From positions 22,735,501 through 22,799,500 of the forward strand of contig JAIVEN010000015.1 of the NCBI GenBank assembly GCA_026686845.1: a stretch of 64,000 bases of DNA. The letters are read 5' to 3'. Shown here in pieces: positions 24,901-39,600 of the stretch (position 1 is the stretch's first letter; each line of letters starts with the position of its first letter). The notes under the pieces were generated by a model. It was not told the DNA's origin. It did no database searches and worked only from the letters and a program-made list of their open reading frames with translations. Made by a program: the position numbers and the translations under genes. Source of the stretch: Adenanthera pavonina. Taxonomy: Eukaryota > Streptophyta > Magnoliopsida > Fabales > Fabaceae.

Positions 24901-27614
24901 GTCTATGAGAGCCTGAAACTGGATAATCTTCGCAAAGGGTATGCCTTATTATGATTTCTTGTTCCCTATTTTCATATTTTCTGTTCAACTTTTCACTCTA
25001 GTCCTCAGTATTCGAAATCCTGTTGGCTATCTAGATGACATTTTGGTTATATTAGAATTTTCCAATTTATCTCCTTTTGACTTTTAAACTTAGTTTCGAG
25101 CTTACTATCATCTTACTCCTTTATTCTGATGTGTTGACGCTCTTTTGCTTGATGGATTGGTTTTGTATAGGTTGACTCAGTCTGTATTATGCTATGTATT
25201 CTATATAGTGTTGGCAGACTTTTTTAATGCTATTTATCCTAAGCAGTATTGACAGCCAAGTTGGTTTATTTGATTTTCTTTCAGTTATATTTCTGCCATA
25301 TGCTTTGTGGATTTAAATGTTTTCAGGACACCTCATTTCCAATATATTCATAATGTAATGGTGTTCACCTGAAAATTATAATTGCCAGTTTTGTATTCAT
25401 TTTACTTTGTTATAATTCTATATCATATATATATATTTTGGCTCGTGATGCTTTATCATGTTTGTTGCTTCCAGGGATTTGGAGCTTTTAGCAGTTCTCT
25501 TATGCAACATGGCTGAATTTCTGCATGAGGAAAACTACTTGGACCATTATATACGAGATTTTCCTGGCCTTTCTTCCCAGTTCCTGAAGTCTACAACCTC
25601 CATTTCCTGGAAGAAGAAAACTCCTCCAAATTTATTCAGATGGCTGGAGAACTGCTTGCAACATGGATTTACTTCCGCTAATATTATTGATCTTCCTTCT
25701 TTGGTCTGTAAAGATGGAAGCTCTGTGGTGAGCTGGGCTAGGAAAATAGTCTCTTTTTACAGTATATTTTCTGGTGCTAAATTGTCTGGAAAGAAGCTTT
25801 CTTCTGGCATTCATTGTAACATTGCTTCGGGATCACATTCTTCAAAGGAGGAACTAACTGTTTTGGCAATGGTTGGGGAGAGGTTTGGACTACAACAGCT
25901 AGACTCACTCCCCTTTGGTGTATCTCTCCCTTTGCGTCATGTAAGTTTGGCTTCAACTATGCAAATTTTGCATTACATTGATGCTTTCAAATGATATTAT
26001 ATAATTAGTTTCATGAAACACCCAAAAAAATGAATCACACTGTTTATGACTTGTGAACAGTGCGTCATCTTTTAGATTTGATTAATATATTGATATTGAT
26101 ATGATATTGATTTGTATTGGACAAGCTGAGGCTGGTGAGTTTTGCTTTGTTGATTTGTCTTTGTTGCCTTTTCTTGCGTATGCTCTCTTTTTTCTTTTTC
26201 TTTTTTTGGTGACATTCTATCTTATTCTACTAGTGTATTCATGCCTTCCCTTCTCTAATGATATTTCTTCTTTTATTAAAAAAGACTTCTTGATTTTCTC
26301 TTAGGGCTGCTTTTGTTTATAATTTTCACATGTTAGCTTCATTGCTGCACTCCTGCTTTAGTATTTCCATCCTTTAATTTTAAGCCTTTATTTCTTTCAT
26401 TTTGATCTGTTTTAATCTTTTCCCTGTGATTATAAGTTTATCTGTTATGCCTCCTAGGCATTAGAAAAGTGTCGAGATTCTCCTCCCAATGACTGGCCAG
26501 CTGCTGCTTATGTCCTTCTTGGGCGACAAGATTTGGCAATGTCATCTTTGGCACGTGAATGCAGGTATATGGAATTTGAAAGACCAACCAATGTGAATGT
26601 AATCTCGATGTCCACACCTTATATGCTAAACCTGCATCCGGTGACAATATCTTCTACCATTTCTGATGCAATTGGGTTAGAAGGTGCAAAGTTTGAGGAT
26701 GCAGATTCAGTTGATGGGTCTATGATTGATGGTATGGAGCATATTTTTAACTCCAGCACGCAGTTGCGTTATGGGTGTGATCTGAGATTGAATGAGGTCA
26801 GTCATGGCACTTTGTGCGGAGACAAGAAATTTCGAAATAGGATTGATTTAATTACTCATATCTTACAGGGATAGTATAGCTTGTCTATGGAGAAAAAAAG
26901 AATGGACATGTATTTTGTTCAATTCTATATTTTAATAGTATGGATGCTTCTTTAACTGCATTTTGAGTTATCTTTGCAAGCTTTCCAAATCAGTTCAGTT
27001 CACTATTTTTTTGTCATTACTATTCACTCTGAGTTCAGAAAAGTTTCTTAAAATTCTTTTTCACCTGCTTTTGACAACAAAACTTGATTGTACAAAGAAG
27101 AGAAGAGTTCAACATGATGGTCCCTTGTTAATGTTAAGTGTGTGTCCATGTTAAAATCATCTGGTTTGCTGCTTTAAAGTTTAATTATTTTGATACTCTT
27201 GCTTATTTTGATTGCTTTATGGTATATTCTGGAAAATGCAACGTTAATCTGTTTGACCATGGTGTCAGTTATTACTGATAGTACTTTGTTTTCACTGTAT
27301 GGTGATGAGTACGTTCCTCAATCTACGTATGTCCCAGTCCCAGTATATGTTTACTTTGCCAGTATCATGAAACATTTTAGGTGCTGTGCATAGTCAATTG
27401 ATGCTTGTTGTGATGGTGCAAAAGTTACAAAACTAGATTTTCTTTTATTACTCTCCTTTTTTCCTGGTTCTTTATTTCTTTATATATATATATATTTTTG
27501 AAAAATAATGGTATCTGCTACTTGTACTAGGTTAGACGCCTTTTGTGCTCTTCAAGACCTGTGGCTATTCAAACATCTATTAACCATAGTGCTTCTGATC
27601 AGGACCTCCAGCAG
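18972..27614 (+). CDS. APC1: APC1 exons 1-13 (residues 1-914): propeller and linker region
   Basis: Exons: 18972-19198, 19528-19591, 20316-20400, 21028-21317, 21509-21614, 21708-21868, 22764-22951, 23185-23254, 23961-24131, 24448-24938, 25475-25940, 26458-26796, 27531-27614. Landmarks of plant APC1 include the exon 3 to 4 junction reading [13 protein letters not shown] then [10 protein letters not shown], exon 5 to 6 YNKG then [10 protein letters not shown], exon 10 [20 protein letters not shown] and exon 12 [17 protein letters not shown] followed by [16 protein letters not shown]. Exons 10 to 12 are the large ones (491, 466 and 339 nt). Exon 5 and exon 6 appear as one open frame because the 93-bp intron 21615-21707 has no stop; family alignment supports splicing it out. 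Confidence 0.9.
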
Positions 27615-30600
27615 GTGTGATGTGGTTTTCAAGATATTTGATCGGTGAATTATTACTTACTGTCTACAGCTTTGTGTTTAATCTCTTTTTCAAGCAAATG
27701 ATAAATTGTTAGTGTCAAGAGCTTAGGCAGAAAAATCTGTTTTATTTAGTAACAGTAGTGATACATATAGTGCCTTCTAGGCCAAATCAGATCAAATCAA
27801 GAATTCCTAAAAATATTCGAGATAATTAATAATAAAGTAACGGACTTAGGGTCCATATCCAACACTCCCCCTTAAGCTGGAGAATAGATGTTAATCATTC
27901 CCATCTTGCTACTCAATCCTTCAAATCTTACCCTTGTGAGGGCCTTGGTCATCACATCTGCAATTTGATTCCCGGTAGAAGCATATTTGAGATCAATTAC
28001 CCAGAATCTATTTACTCTTTGATAAAGTGTTGATTGATCTCAACATGTTTTGTTCGATCATGATGAATGAAATTTTTAGCTATCCCAATGGTGGCCATAT
28101 TATCACACCATACTTGAACAGGAGGTGAAAAATCAATCCTAAGTTCCTTTAAAAGTTGGATGATCCACATTCCTTCACAAATTTCAAGGGCCAATGCCTT
28201 ATATTCTGCTTCTGCAGAGCTTCTAGCAACTACTGGTTGCTTTTTACTTCTCCAAGTGACAAGATTCCCCACACATAGGTGCAAGAACTAGTAGTTGATT
28301 GACCTTCTATCTGTTTCTGAACCGGCCCAATCAGCATTTGTAAACACCTCTACACTCCTTTTTTCTCCTTTTGCAAACAAAAGTCCCTTGCCAGGTGTCA
28401 TCTTGAGGTATTTTAAAATTCGATATACTGCTGCCATGTGTTTTTCCTATTGGTTGCTCAGGAATTGACTAATCACATTCACTGGGAAGCATATATCAAG
28501 CTGAGTATGAAACAGATAAATCAGTTTGCCAATCAGCCTTTGATAGCGTTCTTTATCCACTGGAGTGCCATCTTGCCTTACTCCTAGCTTATTGTTAACC
28601 TCCATTGGAGTATCAATCAGTCTAGCCCCTAGCATTCCAGTCTCTTTTAGAAGATCAAGAGTATATTTCCGTTATGAAACATTGATCCCAGAACTAGATC
28701 ATGCTACCTCCATTCCAAGGAAACACCTCAGATTTCCAAGGTCCTTAATTTCAAATTCAGCAGCAAGTATCTTCTTTAAATTCTGTATTTTACAACTATC
28801 ATCACCAGTAATTAAAATGTCATCAACATAGACAAATAGTACAGTGATTTTGCCTTCATTATGTCTAACAAACAATGTATGATTTGTTTGACACTGTATA
28901 TAACCATGGTGTTTCAATACCTGAGTGAATCTCTCAAACCAAGCCTGTGGTGATTGCTTGAGTCCATACAAGGATTTATGAAGCCTGCATACTTGTATTC
29001 TTTGAGTTTTTTAACCCCAGAATTTCCATGTACATTTCTTCTTACAAGACTCCGTTTAAGAAGGCAATCTTCACATCTAATTGAAACAGAGGTCACATTC
29101 TAGGTTAGCTGCCAAAGATAGCAGTACCTATTGTAATTGAACTTTGCTACTGGTGCTAAAGTTTCTTGGTAGTCAATGCCGTGAGTCTGAATGAATCCCC
29201 TTGTCACAAGTTGTGCCTTGTACCTATTAATTGTACCATCGGGATTATACTTCATTGTAAATACCCATTTACAACCCACAATAGTTTTTCCCCTAGGTAA
29301 CTCTGTCAATTTCCAGGTTCCATTCTTTGCCAATGCATTTAATTCTTCTTCAATAGCTTGCTTCCATCTTGGGTCTACAATAACTTTCTGAAAATTTGCT
29401 GGTGTATTCTCTTTTTCAACATTAGCTACAAATGTTCTCAAATTAGGAGACAACTTCTCATATGATACATATCTACTAATAGGATGTTGTGTGCAAGACC
29501 TTTTACCTTTTCTTAGAGCAATTAACCAATGTAGGTGATCAGAACTTGACTTAGTTGTGGATTCTTGGTTTTGCACAGAAGTGGGATGAGGCCCTTCTTC
29601 ACGAACAGGTTGCTCTTCATGTCTGGGTCTCCTTGAATAAGTCTTAATTGCCTATTCAGTAGGTTGCTCCATCCCAGTCTCAACTATATGTGGTATTTCA
29701 GGCTCAACAAGTTGATGTTCTGGGGAGTTAACAGTGGAATTTTCACAGGTTTCTTGGCTGTTTTCTGTAGAATCAGAGGCAGGATGATGAAAGCTGGGCT
29801 CAGGGTCAATTGAAATGGGGTTAAAATCAGATGTTGGTGGGACAGTAGGATCAGGTGGTTTGATATTATGATCAAATGTAGGCTCACAAACTTGCCATTC
29901 ATTTTCTACACTCTCCCCCTGAATGGTGGGTTTGGAATAGTATGGAAGATGTTTAAAAACTTGACATTCATAGTGAGATAGATCCTTTGGGTGAGACTAC
30001 AGTATCACTTATACCCCTTTTGTGAAGAGGAATAACCTAAGAATATACAATTTACAGCCCTTGGTTCCAATTTACCACCTTGACTGTTATGAACAAAAGC
30101 AACACAACCAAATACTAGAATGGAATAGAAGATATGAGAGGAGAATTTGGGAATGATTCATTAAATTTGTGAATAGGTGTCACAAATTTCAACACTTTGG
30201 AGGGCATTCTATTAATCAAATAAGAGGCAGTTAGGACAGCATCCCCCCAAAAATGATGAGGAACATTATGAATTATTACTAGAGCCTGATCAACTTATAG
30301 AAAATGTCTATTCTTTCTATTAGCTACCCCATTTTGTTGAAGTGTATTAGGACAGGTGGTTTGATGATGTATCCCATGTTCACTCAAATAGTTAGTTTTT
30401 GAAGTTTGTATTAATATACTCTCTCCTATTATCACTTCGTATGATTTTGATTGAGGCTTGAAACTGGTTTTTAACAAAAATATTAAAGTCCTTGAAGATT
30501 TGAAACACTTCATATTTCTCCCTCATAAAAAAAACCCATGTCAGCCTAGTATGATCATCAATGAAGGTTACAAATCACCTAGCATTAGAGTTAGTTACAA

Positions 30601-33600
30601 CCCTTGAGGGACCCCAAATATCACTGTGTATAAGATCAAATGGGTGTGATGGAACATATGGTTGGGAGGAATAAGGATTTTTGGCTTGTTTTGATAATTG
30701 ACAAACATCACAATAGAATTCAGAACTGCTGAAATTTTTATTGATGAAATTTGGAAATAAATATTTCATATAATCAAGACTAGGGTGGCTTAACCTATGA
30801 TGCCACAACATAACATCTTTATTTGAGATAGTTGAACAAGAAATAGATGAAAAAGACTTGACTTTATTCTCTAGCAATCCTTCAAGGCAGTAGAGCCCAT
30901 CCCACTTCTTAGCATTGTCAATCCTCCTCCCCGATTCCAAGTCTTGAAAATCACAGCCAATGTCATCAAAAAGAACAAAGCATTTCAACTGTCTCACTGT
31001 TACTCTCATAGACAACAAACTACATTTAATCTTAGGTACATATAGTACATCTCTTAGGATTATAGTTGCTGTAACTATAGCCATTCCTTTTCCGAGGACT
31101 CTTGCATAAGTTCCATTTGCTACTTTTACCATAATATGTTTTGAATAGGGAGTAAATTCACAGAACAGTTCTTTGAATCCAGTAATGTGATATGTTGCAC
31201 CTGAATCAATGACCCATATGTTCTTATTTTTTACCATACTACTAAGAGCAGTAATAAGAGATGTACTCACTTGAGCAAGAGTAATAGAAGGAGTAGTTTT
31301 TTCACCCTTACTCTCAACAAGTGCAGCACTGGTGTGAGTGTGTTTGTCAACGATCTTCTTTAGAAAAGAGAGCACTTCCATACTTAAAGTTGCTGTCTCG
31401 TGTTCAGACCCTCCAACCATCATCCCTTTTGTCTCTTTCTGCCTTGGTCTTGTATTTGAGGACTTACCATGTAGTTTCCAGCAGGTTTCATGGGTGTGAC
31501 CACTTTTACTGCAGCGATCACACCATTTTGATGTCTTCCTTCCCCTTTGATCATTACTTTGGTTCCCGTTCACCACCATGGCTAAGACTTCTGTTGTAGG
31601 AGTATGAGACACATCCTGTATCAATTTTGCCCTACTCTCTTCATACTTCACCATGTTGAGAGAATCTTCTTGAGAAGGAAGTGGATTGGTATTCATGATT
31701 CGGGCTTTGACATCTTCGAATTTCTCATGTAAACCAAGAAGAAACTCATAAGTTCGTTCTTCCTCGATTATTTGCTTGTAATATGCTTCATCCTGGTCAC
31801 AAGTCCAGGTTCATACTTCATAAAGATCAAGCTGTTGCCAAAGCCTATTTAGAGAGTTGTAATAATGGGTCATGTTCTTCTCCCCTAGTCTCATGTCTTT
31901 GAGAGTTTGTTTGACTTGTGCAATGGCTGCCTTGTTTGTTCTGACAGAGTAGGATCTTCGAGCTGAATCCCATATTTCTTTAGTTGTGGTGGTGAGTAGA
32001 TAATTCTCATTGATCTCCAAATTCATTGAATGTATGAGCCATGTCATTACTGTATTATTTTTAGCAACCCATGTGTCGTTCACTTGGATTTGGTTCCTTT
32101 GCCTCTCCTGTAATGTATTTCTCCTTTCCTCGGCCATGAATGAACATTAACACATTTCTGGACCACTTTTGTTGCCATTAAGTTTGTGTGGAATGATTGG
32201 TTGATGAGCTGTTTTAGTGGCACCACCAAAGAATTGTGGAGTGCTGCCACTATCGCTCCTTGTTGATGAAGGAATGAGTGAATTCCCAGTCGGCTGTTGT
32301 GGGTTCCCTTCACTCGGTGGTGCGACTTGATTTTCATCACCATGGCGGCAAGAACCCTCGCTTGGCCAATGACAACCACCTGCTTCTAGGACATTAATGG
32401 AGCTCTGATACCATGTCAAGAGCTTAGGTGGAAAAATCTGTTTTATTTAGTAACAGTAGCGATGCATATAGTGCCTTCTAGGGAAAATTAGATCAAATCA
32501 GGAATCCCTAAAAATAAGGACTAAATCAAATTAAATCTGATCCTTAGAATAAAAGGATAACAAGGGATACACTATCATAAAAGACAATAACAACCATTAT
32601 TCAAAATAATTAATAATAAAGTAACGGGCTTAGGGCCCATATCCAACAGTTAGAAATAGTTAGTCTGATTGTGCATTCACTTGCTTTGATGTACCTTATG
32701 CACTTTCATGAGTTTGTCCCTCTCCTTTTGAGGCTAGGCAAATGTTATAGCCGTCCAACACAGTCATACATTTTATTTCCCTAATTCTGATGTCTAGCCA
32801 TTTTTATCCTTGTTTAAATTTTATTTCTCTTCATATGTGGTTGGTTTTGTTCTTATCATTATATTTTGATTAACTATGGTTTTAATTGTGAATATTCTTA
32901 AGATCAGGGAACTTGATTTAATTATCGAGGTAAAAAAATAATTTGATTTAATGAGTAGTATCAATATAATTGTCATTCAAATGGTTATGTTTATTATATT
33001 CTACTGTTATTTATTACTACCATTAAAATGGTAAAAAATATTTTTTTGCCAATTAGAGTAAATGAAGGTATGGCTTTTTTTTCTTGGTTTTGCATGATTT
33101 AGAATTTTGACATCATCAAGTCTACCTAAACTACAGCAGCCCTAGAAATGTGTAGGTGACATATTTCACTTCACTCTTTATTTCATTGTGCCTGTACAGA
33201 ATAGAAGGAAATTTAGATGTAGCTGTTAAAGTCTGTCGTTAGTGAATCTATGATATCCATTAGAGTATTTCATCCGTCTAACAACATTATCTCTATTACT
33301 AACTGCTTTTCCAGTACTTTCTGAGTGGACAGCTTAATCACGTTAAGTGATTTTATATTTGTCCCTTAGTCAGGAAGCATATGATGTTCTGGTGCAAACT
33401 TAACATTATATTCTTTGCCACCTTTATTGTATTTTCCTCTGATGGGTGAGCAATGTGGCAAACTTGTTTGATATTTCTCCAAATTTTCTGGCTATGTTTA
33501 AAAGTAATGAATTTTGCTTCTATCTGGACACAAATTATAAACCAGCTAAAATGATCAAGAGGTTTGTTCCTGATTCTCTGCATGATTTTTCCTGACTTAT

Positions 33601-36600
33601 TTCTCTATTGTTCTTGCTGATTAAACATAATATTTGTTTTTAACAATCATTACCTTTGATGCTTTCCTCATACTTTCTATGAAGGCTCAACTTTGGCACC
33701 TTGCCCAAAGGACCACTGCACTTCCTCTAGGACGCGGGGCATTTACTCTTGCAACCATATATACACTCTTGACTGAGGTACTTTTGAATTATCTGATCCT
33801 CATGTCTGAATTGTGAATTCATTTATGGAAATATGCTTTCTGATTGGATATTCTCCAAATTTTTAGGCCTTTAGTGTTCCAAACCTTGTTTTAGCTGGTC
33901 GGTTGCCTGCCCAACAGAATGCAACTGTACGTTCATTTCATATGCTTGAATGTATTTATATTATCTGCATTGGTTTGTCAGATGATTTATTAGTTTATTG
34001 TATCTCTTTTAACTTTCTCCATTCTTAATTCTGATAGGTTAATCTAGACCCCAATATTAGGAACATGCAAGAACTCAAGGCTTGGCCTGAGTTTCATAAT
34101 GCTGTTGCTGCTGGACTAAGACTGGCCCCTCTTCAGGTTTAACCTTTCTAAAAGGTCTTCGTCCAATGTGAATAGGGCTCATAGTTTGGTTGTCTTGAGC
34201 TTTTGTCAGTTTTTCCCCCCCTCTCTTGATAGATGCATATGTTCATTTTAGATTTCATGTTTGAAAAGCATTCCAACTTCTATGGAAAGTTTCATAAGGA
34301 AAAGAAAGACTACTAGTTTCTGATTATATAACAAGCTCAATGGAGTCCTGAATTTATGTAAGATTTCATTAATCTGTAACTGATCAAATTGAGGTCCATA
34401 TTCTAATGATATAACGTACTGAGAATATTGGTACGTAAATGTTTTTGTTTCAATCTTCAGCAGAGCATCATAGGACTCCAGGTTGTTACAATTTCTGTTA
34501 ATACTGACCTGTGCCATCTTTTTTTTTGTGTGTTGCCAACTGGTTCTTGAATTTGATGCATGGTTCTATACGAGAATGAATTAGTGTTTGTACTGAAAGA
34601 GGCCTAGGCTTGAAACATCAGACCATTATTAACATGGACTTCAGTTTACAATCTATTCTCTTTTTTCCTAACAAATGTTCATCTTTTATTCATCTTATTT
34701 CTATTGTCCATGTATTTTTGTTCTCTCTCTCTCTCTCTCTCCCTCTCTCCCCCCCCCCTCTCTCTTTTGGGGATTTTGAGGGCCTCTTACTTTCCCAAGT
34801 GATATTTCAACTCTCACTTTATTGTCGTTATTATTATTTTTAAATTTTTAATGATGCATAAAGATTGGAGAGCTCTTTGGATTAATATTAATGTTGGCTC
34901 TTTTTTATTGTTTTAGTTGCTATGCAAAATGAGTATATGTTGTTTGCAATTGTTCTTGCTTTTGCGGAATCTACTTTTTTTCACAATAGAATAAAATCTA
35001 CTTTGACAACGGTGTTATTGATATAAAACAATGGTATAGCATGGATTCTTATCTGTTGACCGTTTAAAAAAATGAATTTGCAGAAGAAAAATGTTTCTTT
35101 TGTCTCTTAATAAAAAAATAATAGAAAGAGACAATTACTATTGAGTAATGATACGAATGATCTCTGTCTTTTCAGGGAAAAATGACAAGAACATGGATAA
35201 TATACAACAAACCTGAGGAGCCGAATTCTATTCATGCTGGACTTCTCCTTGCTCTTGGATTGCATGGATATTTGCGTGTCTTGAGCATTACAGACATATA
35301 TCAGTATTTTTCTCAGGTTTTGTTTTTGAGGCAACTGTTTTCTTGGTTATCTTAAATATTAATTTATTACTTCTTTATATTGAAGGGATTGATTAATATG
35401 CTGATAGAGAATGGATAATTAGATTACAATATCAATATTAGTCTTATCCTACTAATATGAGGAGAATGGATAATTAGATTATCATAAAACAATTAAGATT
35501 TTTTAATAGTTATCGGGATATATAGATTTAATTTAATTTGAATTTATTTTATCTTTTAGAATTTAATTGTTTTGTTTAGATTTATTTTTATCTTATATTT
35601 TAGGATTAGGATATAGTTTATTTTAATATTTATCTTTTGTTTAAGATTTAAACTATTTTATCCTTTTAAGATTCTAGTTAGATAGGATTTGAGCTCTATG
35701 AATAAGAGTCTCATTGCTCAGTTGACTTTGGTTATTGATTTTGAGATATTTCTAGTGATTTTCCTTTTTCCCTTACTTCTAGTTCTTTCTTTTCTCTTTC
35801 CATTTTGTCTACTCTATCTCTTTACCCTACCTCTTCCCCTGTCTCATATCATTTGGTTTCAGAGCTTGGATTCTCTAGCTTATGTTCCTTATGGCTTCCG
35901 TCAAGCGCTTTGAATGTTCATCTTATTATTGCTTGGATAAGTTGGAAAAAATTATGGGCTTCATCAAGTTGTTGGGTAAGCAATTGGGTGTGGAAATAAC
36001 TTTTTTATATGTAGAGGAAGAGTGCAAACTTCGGAGGGAGGACGAAAGGCATACCAAGAGAGGTCTATCATTGCAGATAATTTCTTAAAATAGAAAGAAG
36101 ACTGATGTTTTGATTATAGAAGAAGATGACACCCTCATGAAAGGCCCTTTTCCTACATCTTGTGTGCCAAATGAAGATCTTTGTCAACATAACCCTGAAA
36201 GAGGTTGAGTTCGTAGAGTTAGATCATTATGAATGTTTCGATAAACAATCTCCACCTTTAGAAGTTATGCCTTCTAAAGCTATTGATAGTGGTACAGGGA
36301 TTGTGGCAATAATGAAAGAGTGGGATATTTTCTTGTCTAAAAGTTCTCTCTACTAGTACCTCATTCATTGGAAAGGCTTCCCAAATTCAACAGCTATGTG
36401 GATTTTTGATGGAAAGACTCTATAGTTAGATCTCATCCTTTGTTATTTTGCTTAATGGAAAGGTATATCAGATCTAGATGTTGCATAGAGTTCAGTTTCC
36501 TGTTTACATGATTAGCTTAACTCTTCAGAGGAGAATTCTTTCAAGTGGGAGAGAATGATAGATAATGGATAATTAGATTATCACAAAATAATTAATATTT

Positions 36601-39600
36601 TAAATAGTATTAGAATATTTAGATTTAATTCATTTAGAATTTTTTTTTCAGGATCTAATTATTTTCTTTAGATTTATCTTTATTTTATATTTTAGGATAT
36701 AATTTAGTTTAATGTTTATCTTTTGTTTAAGATTTACACTATTTTATTCTCTTAGAGTTCGAGTTAGATTAGGATTTGAGCATTATAAATAAGAGTCTCA
36801 TTGCTTAGATGTATTCTGGTGTGACTCTGTTTTATTTATGAAAATTACTTAGGGAATTTGATGTTCCTGGTGGGCTTATTAAGCATGTTTATGTTAGAAG
36901 AAGATCCAATAGTGAGCTGAAAAATGGATAGAAGCAGAAAAATGAGGTGGGGAAGGGCTCTTAGGGCCAAGATCTAAAGGCCCAATAACTAGACAGGCTG
37001 TGAGGGTTTACCTAGGGTTGTGTGCAGAGGCCGACACTGACAAGGAAGACAGTTTTAAAAGGGAGATTGCTTGACCTCTCTAATGTCAAGCTTTGGTTTG
37101 CTATTTTCTAGTTTATTTCCACTGTATATACTCTTTGCTATAGTAAGCTAGGTGTTTAGTTTACATTTTCCCACTTGTAACTATTCACTAAGTTGAGTTT
37201 ATCTGGAAATAATACAATGGTAACTATTCACTAAGCTGAGTTTATCGAAATATTTAAATTTAATTCATTTTGAATTTATTTTATTTTTTAGGATTTAATT
37301 ATTTTGTTTAGATTTATCTTTATCTTGTATTTTAGGATATAATTTAGTTTATTTTTTGTCTTTTGTTTAAAATTTAAACTATTTTATCCTTTTAAAACCC
37401 GGGTTAGATTAGGATTTGAGTATTATAAATAAAAGTTTCATTGCTCAGATGTATTCTGGTGTGACTCTGTTTTATTGCTGAAAATTACTCTTAGGGAATC
37501 TGATGGGCCTGGTGGGCCTAATCTAATAGTGAATTGAAAAAGGGGAAAAAGCAGAAAAATGAGGTGGGGGAGGGCTCTTAGGCCTGAGATCCGAAGGCCC
37601 AATAACTGGACAGGTTTACCTAGGGTTGTGTGTAGAGGTTGACAGACAAGGAAGACAGTTTTGGAAAGGAGAGTGCTTGACCTCTCTAATGTCGGGCTTT
37701 GGTTTGCTATTTTCTAGTTTATTTCCACTGTACTCTTTGCTACAGTAAGCTAGGTGTTTAGCTTACATTTTCCTACTTGTAACTATTCACTAACCTGAGT
37801 TTATCATAAATAATAAGGGTTACATCAATTTTTGGTATCAGAGCGCATGATTCCCGAGGTATGGTATATACAAGAATGGATACTAGCATGGAGTCCGTTG
37901 AGAAAAACTTGGACAAGTTCTAGAGAATGACAAGGCAAGACACTTTGGGACTACAAGCTTTTCTTGCTATGCTCGAAGAACGTATCACTAGCATGGATGG
38001 AAAACTCAACCACCTTATGGGATAGCAACAGCCCCACTCTAACGAAGCTCATTTGGTGATAGCGGGACATACAAAATAGAGCGGTGGTGTTGGAGAAGGC
38101 GTGTGACAGAGGAAGCAAGAGGAGAACGTGGGTCATGAAGCTGGTTTGGATATGAACTTGACCTAGAATGTCACATTTGAAGGGATGGGAGAGAAAGATT
38201 CACAACGTTTTCGATGCTTGGACTTGCCTATGTTTGCTGGGGAGGACCCAATGGGTTGGGTAGTTAGGATGGAGAGGTACTTCGTTGTGAACGAGGTTGA
38301 TGAGGATGAGAAGCTTGACGCGGTGGTAGTAGCTTTAGAAGGAAGAGCCCTAAACTGGTTTCAATGGATTGAATCTCGGGCACCTATTCAAAACTGGCTT
38401 GAATTTAAAAGGAAGCTGTTAGATCGTTTTCATTGTCATCAATGGGGAGATGGGTATGAGAGATTGGCAGGGCTGAAGCAAGATGAAACCGTTAAAGAGT
38501 ATAGGGACCGGTTTGAGATGTTATCAATTTGATTGAGAGATATACCTGATGAGGTTCTCATGGGTCTTTTTAAGAATGGGTTGGTGGAAGAAGTAAAGGT
38601 TGAAGTGCATCTTTTGTAGCCAAAATCTCTGAAGGAACTGATGGGCTATGCTTTTCAAGTGGAAGGGAGAAATTTGGCGTTAAAAAAGGTAAAAGAGGAG
38701 AGAAGGAGCAAGAGGGGAAAGGGGCTGAGTAATACGAAATGGAGTGTGTCAAAACTCTCTCCCTTGTAATACTCTAGCTAATTAGAAATTTCTAAAAGCA
38801 GTGCTCAGAGTCCTATTATCAAGACATCTGAAGCTAAGGAGACTGAAGCTTCAAAGGGAGCTTCAAAGGGAGCCAGCAACAAGGCCACCATTCCCATAAC
38901 AACATCCGGCAACAGTGGCAGTTGTAATAGAGGTAAGCAACGATTATTTGAGGCTAAGATTAATAGGAGAAGAGAATTAGGATTGTGCTTTAAATTTGGA
39001 GAAATACAGTCCAACTCACAAGTTCAAAGGTAAGTACTTGAGATGCTAGTGGTTGAACGTGATGAAGAAGAACTTGATAAAACAGGAGGGTTTGATGAAG
39101 AAATGAAGGCACTAGAAAAGAGCATGGCTATGATGGAATTATCTCTAATTTCAATGATTGGCCTTGCTGGAGAGAAAACAATGAAACTCATGGGTGTGTT
39201 AAAAGGGAGGCTGGTGGTGGTGCTTGTTAGAAGATGCTAGAATATTTTAGGATATTATTTAGATTGTATACATTGATTCTTTTCCATTCTTATCTTTCAT
39301 AGAATCAGGGATTATATCCCTACATTTGTTGTAAATATTTTGTATTTATGTTTTAATTCCTAGGGTAACTAATATATATACGGGTGTACTCCTCAGTTGT
39401 AAATCATCAGAGAATATTTTTCCGACCTCTATTTGTGTCGGTGCTTATTGATAGTGAGGCTACATACAATTTCATTTCAATCCAAATTGTAAAACAGCTT
39501 AATGTGCAACTGCAAATGACCGCACACTATTCTATGATAGTAGGTGACGAGAGGAAGGTTTACTCTAATGGAGAATGCATGGATGTAGAGCTGGAGTTGC

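Larger units (their letters stand above)
27713..32648 (-). mobile_element. Ty1/copia LTR retrotransposon in APC1 intron 13, antisense
   Basis: Complete but decayed element flanked by an exact 5-bp target duplication GTTAG (27708-27712 and 32649-32653). On the minus strand the order is 5' LTR, primer-binding site complementary to initiator tRNA-Met, gag, protease, integrase, reverse transcriptase, RNase H, polypurine tract, 3' LTR: the copia order with integrase before RT. The gag-pol frame is continuous from 32419 to 30575 except for nonsense codons, then broken by frameshifts. It cannot encode a working polyprotein. It lies head-on to APC1 transcription within intron 13. Confidence 0.95.
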
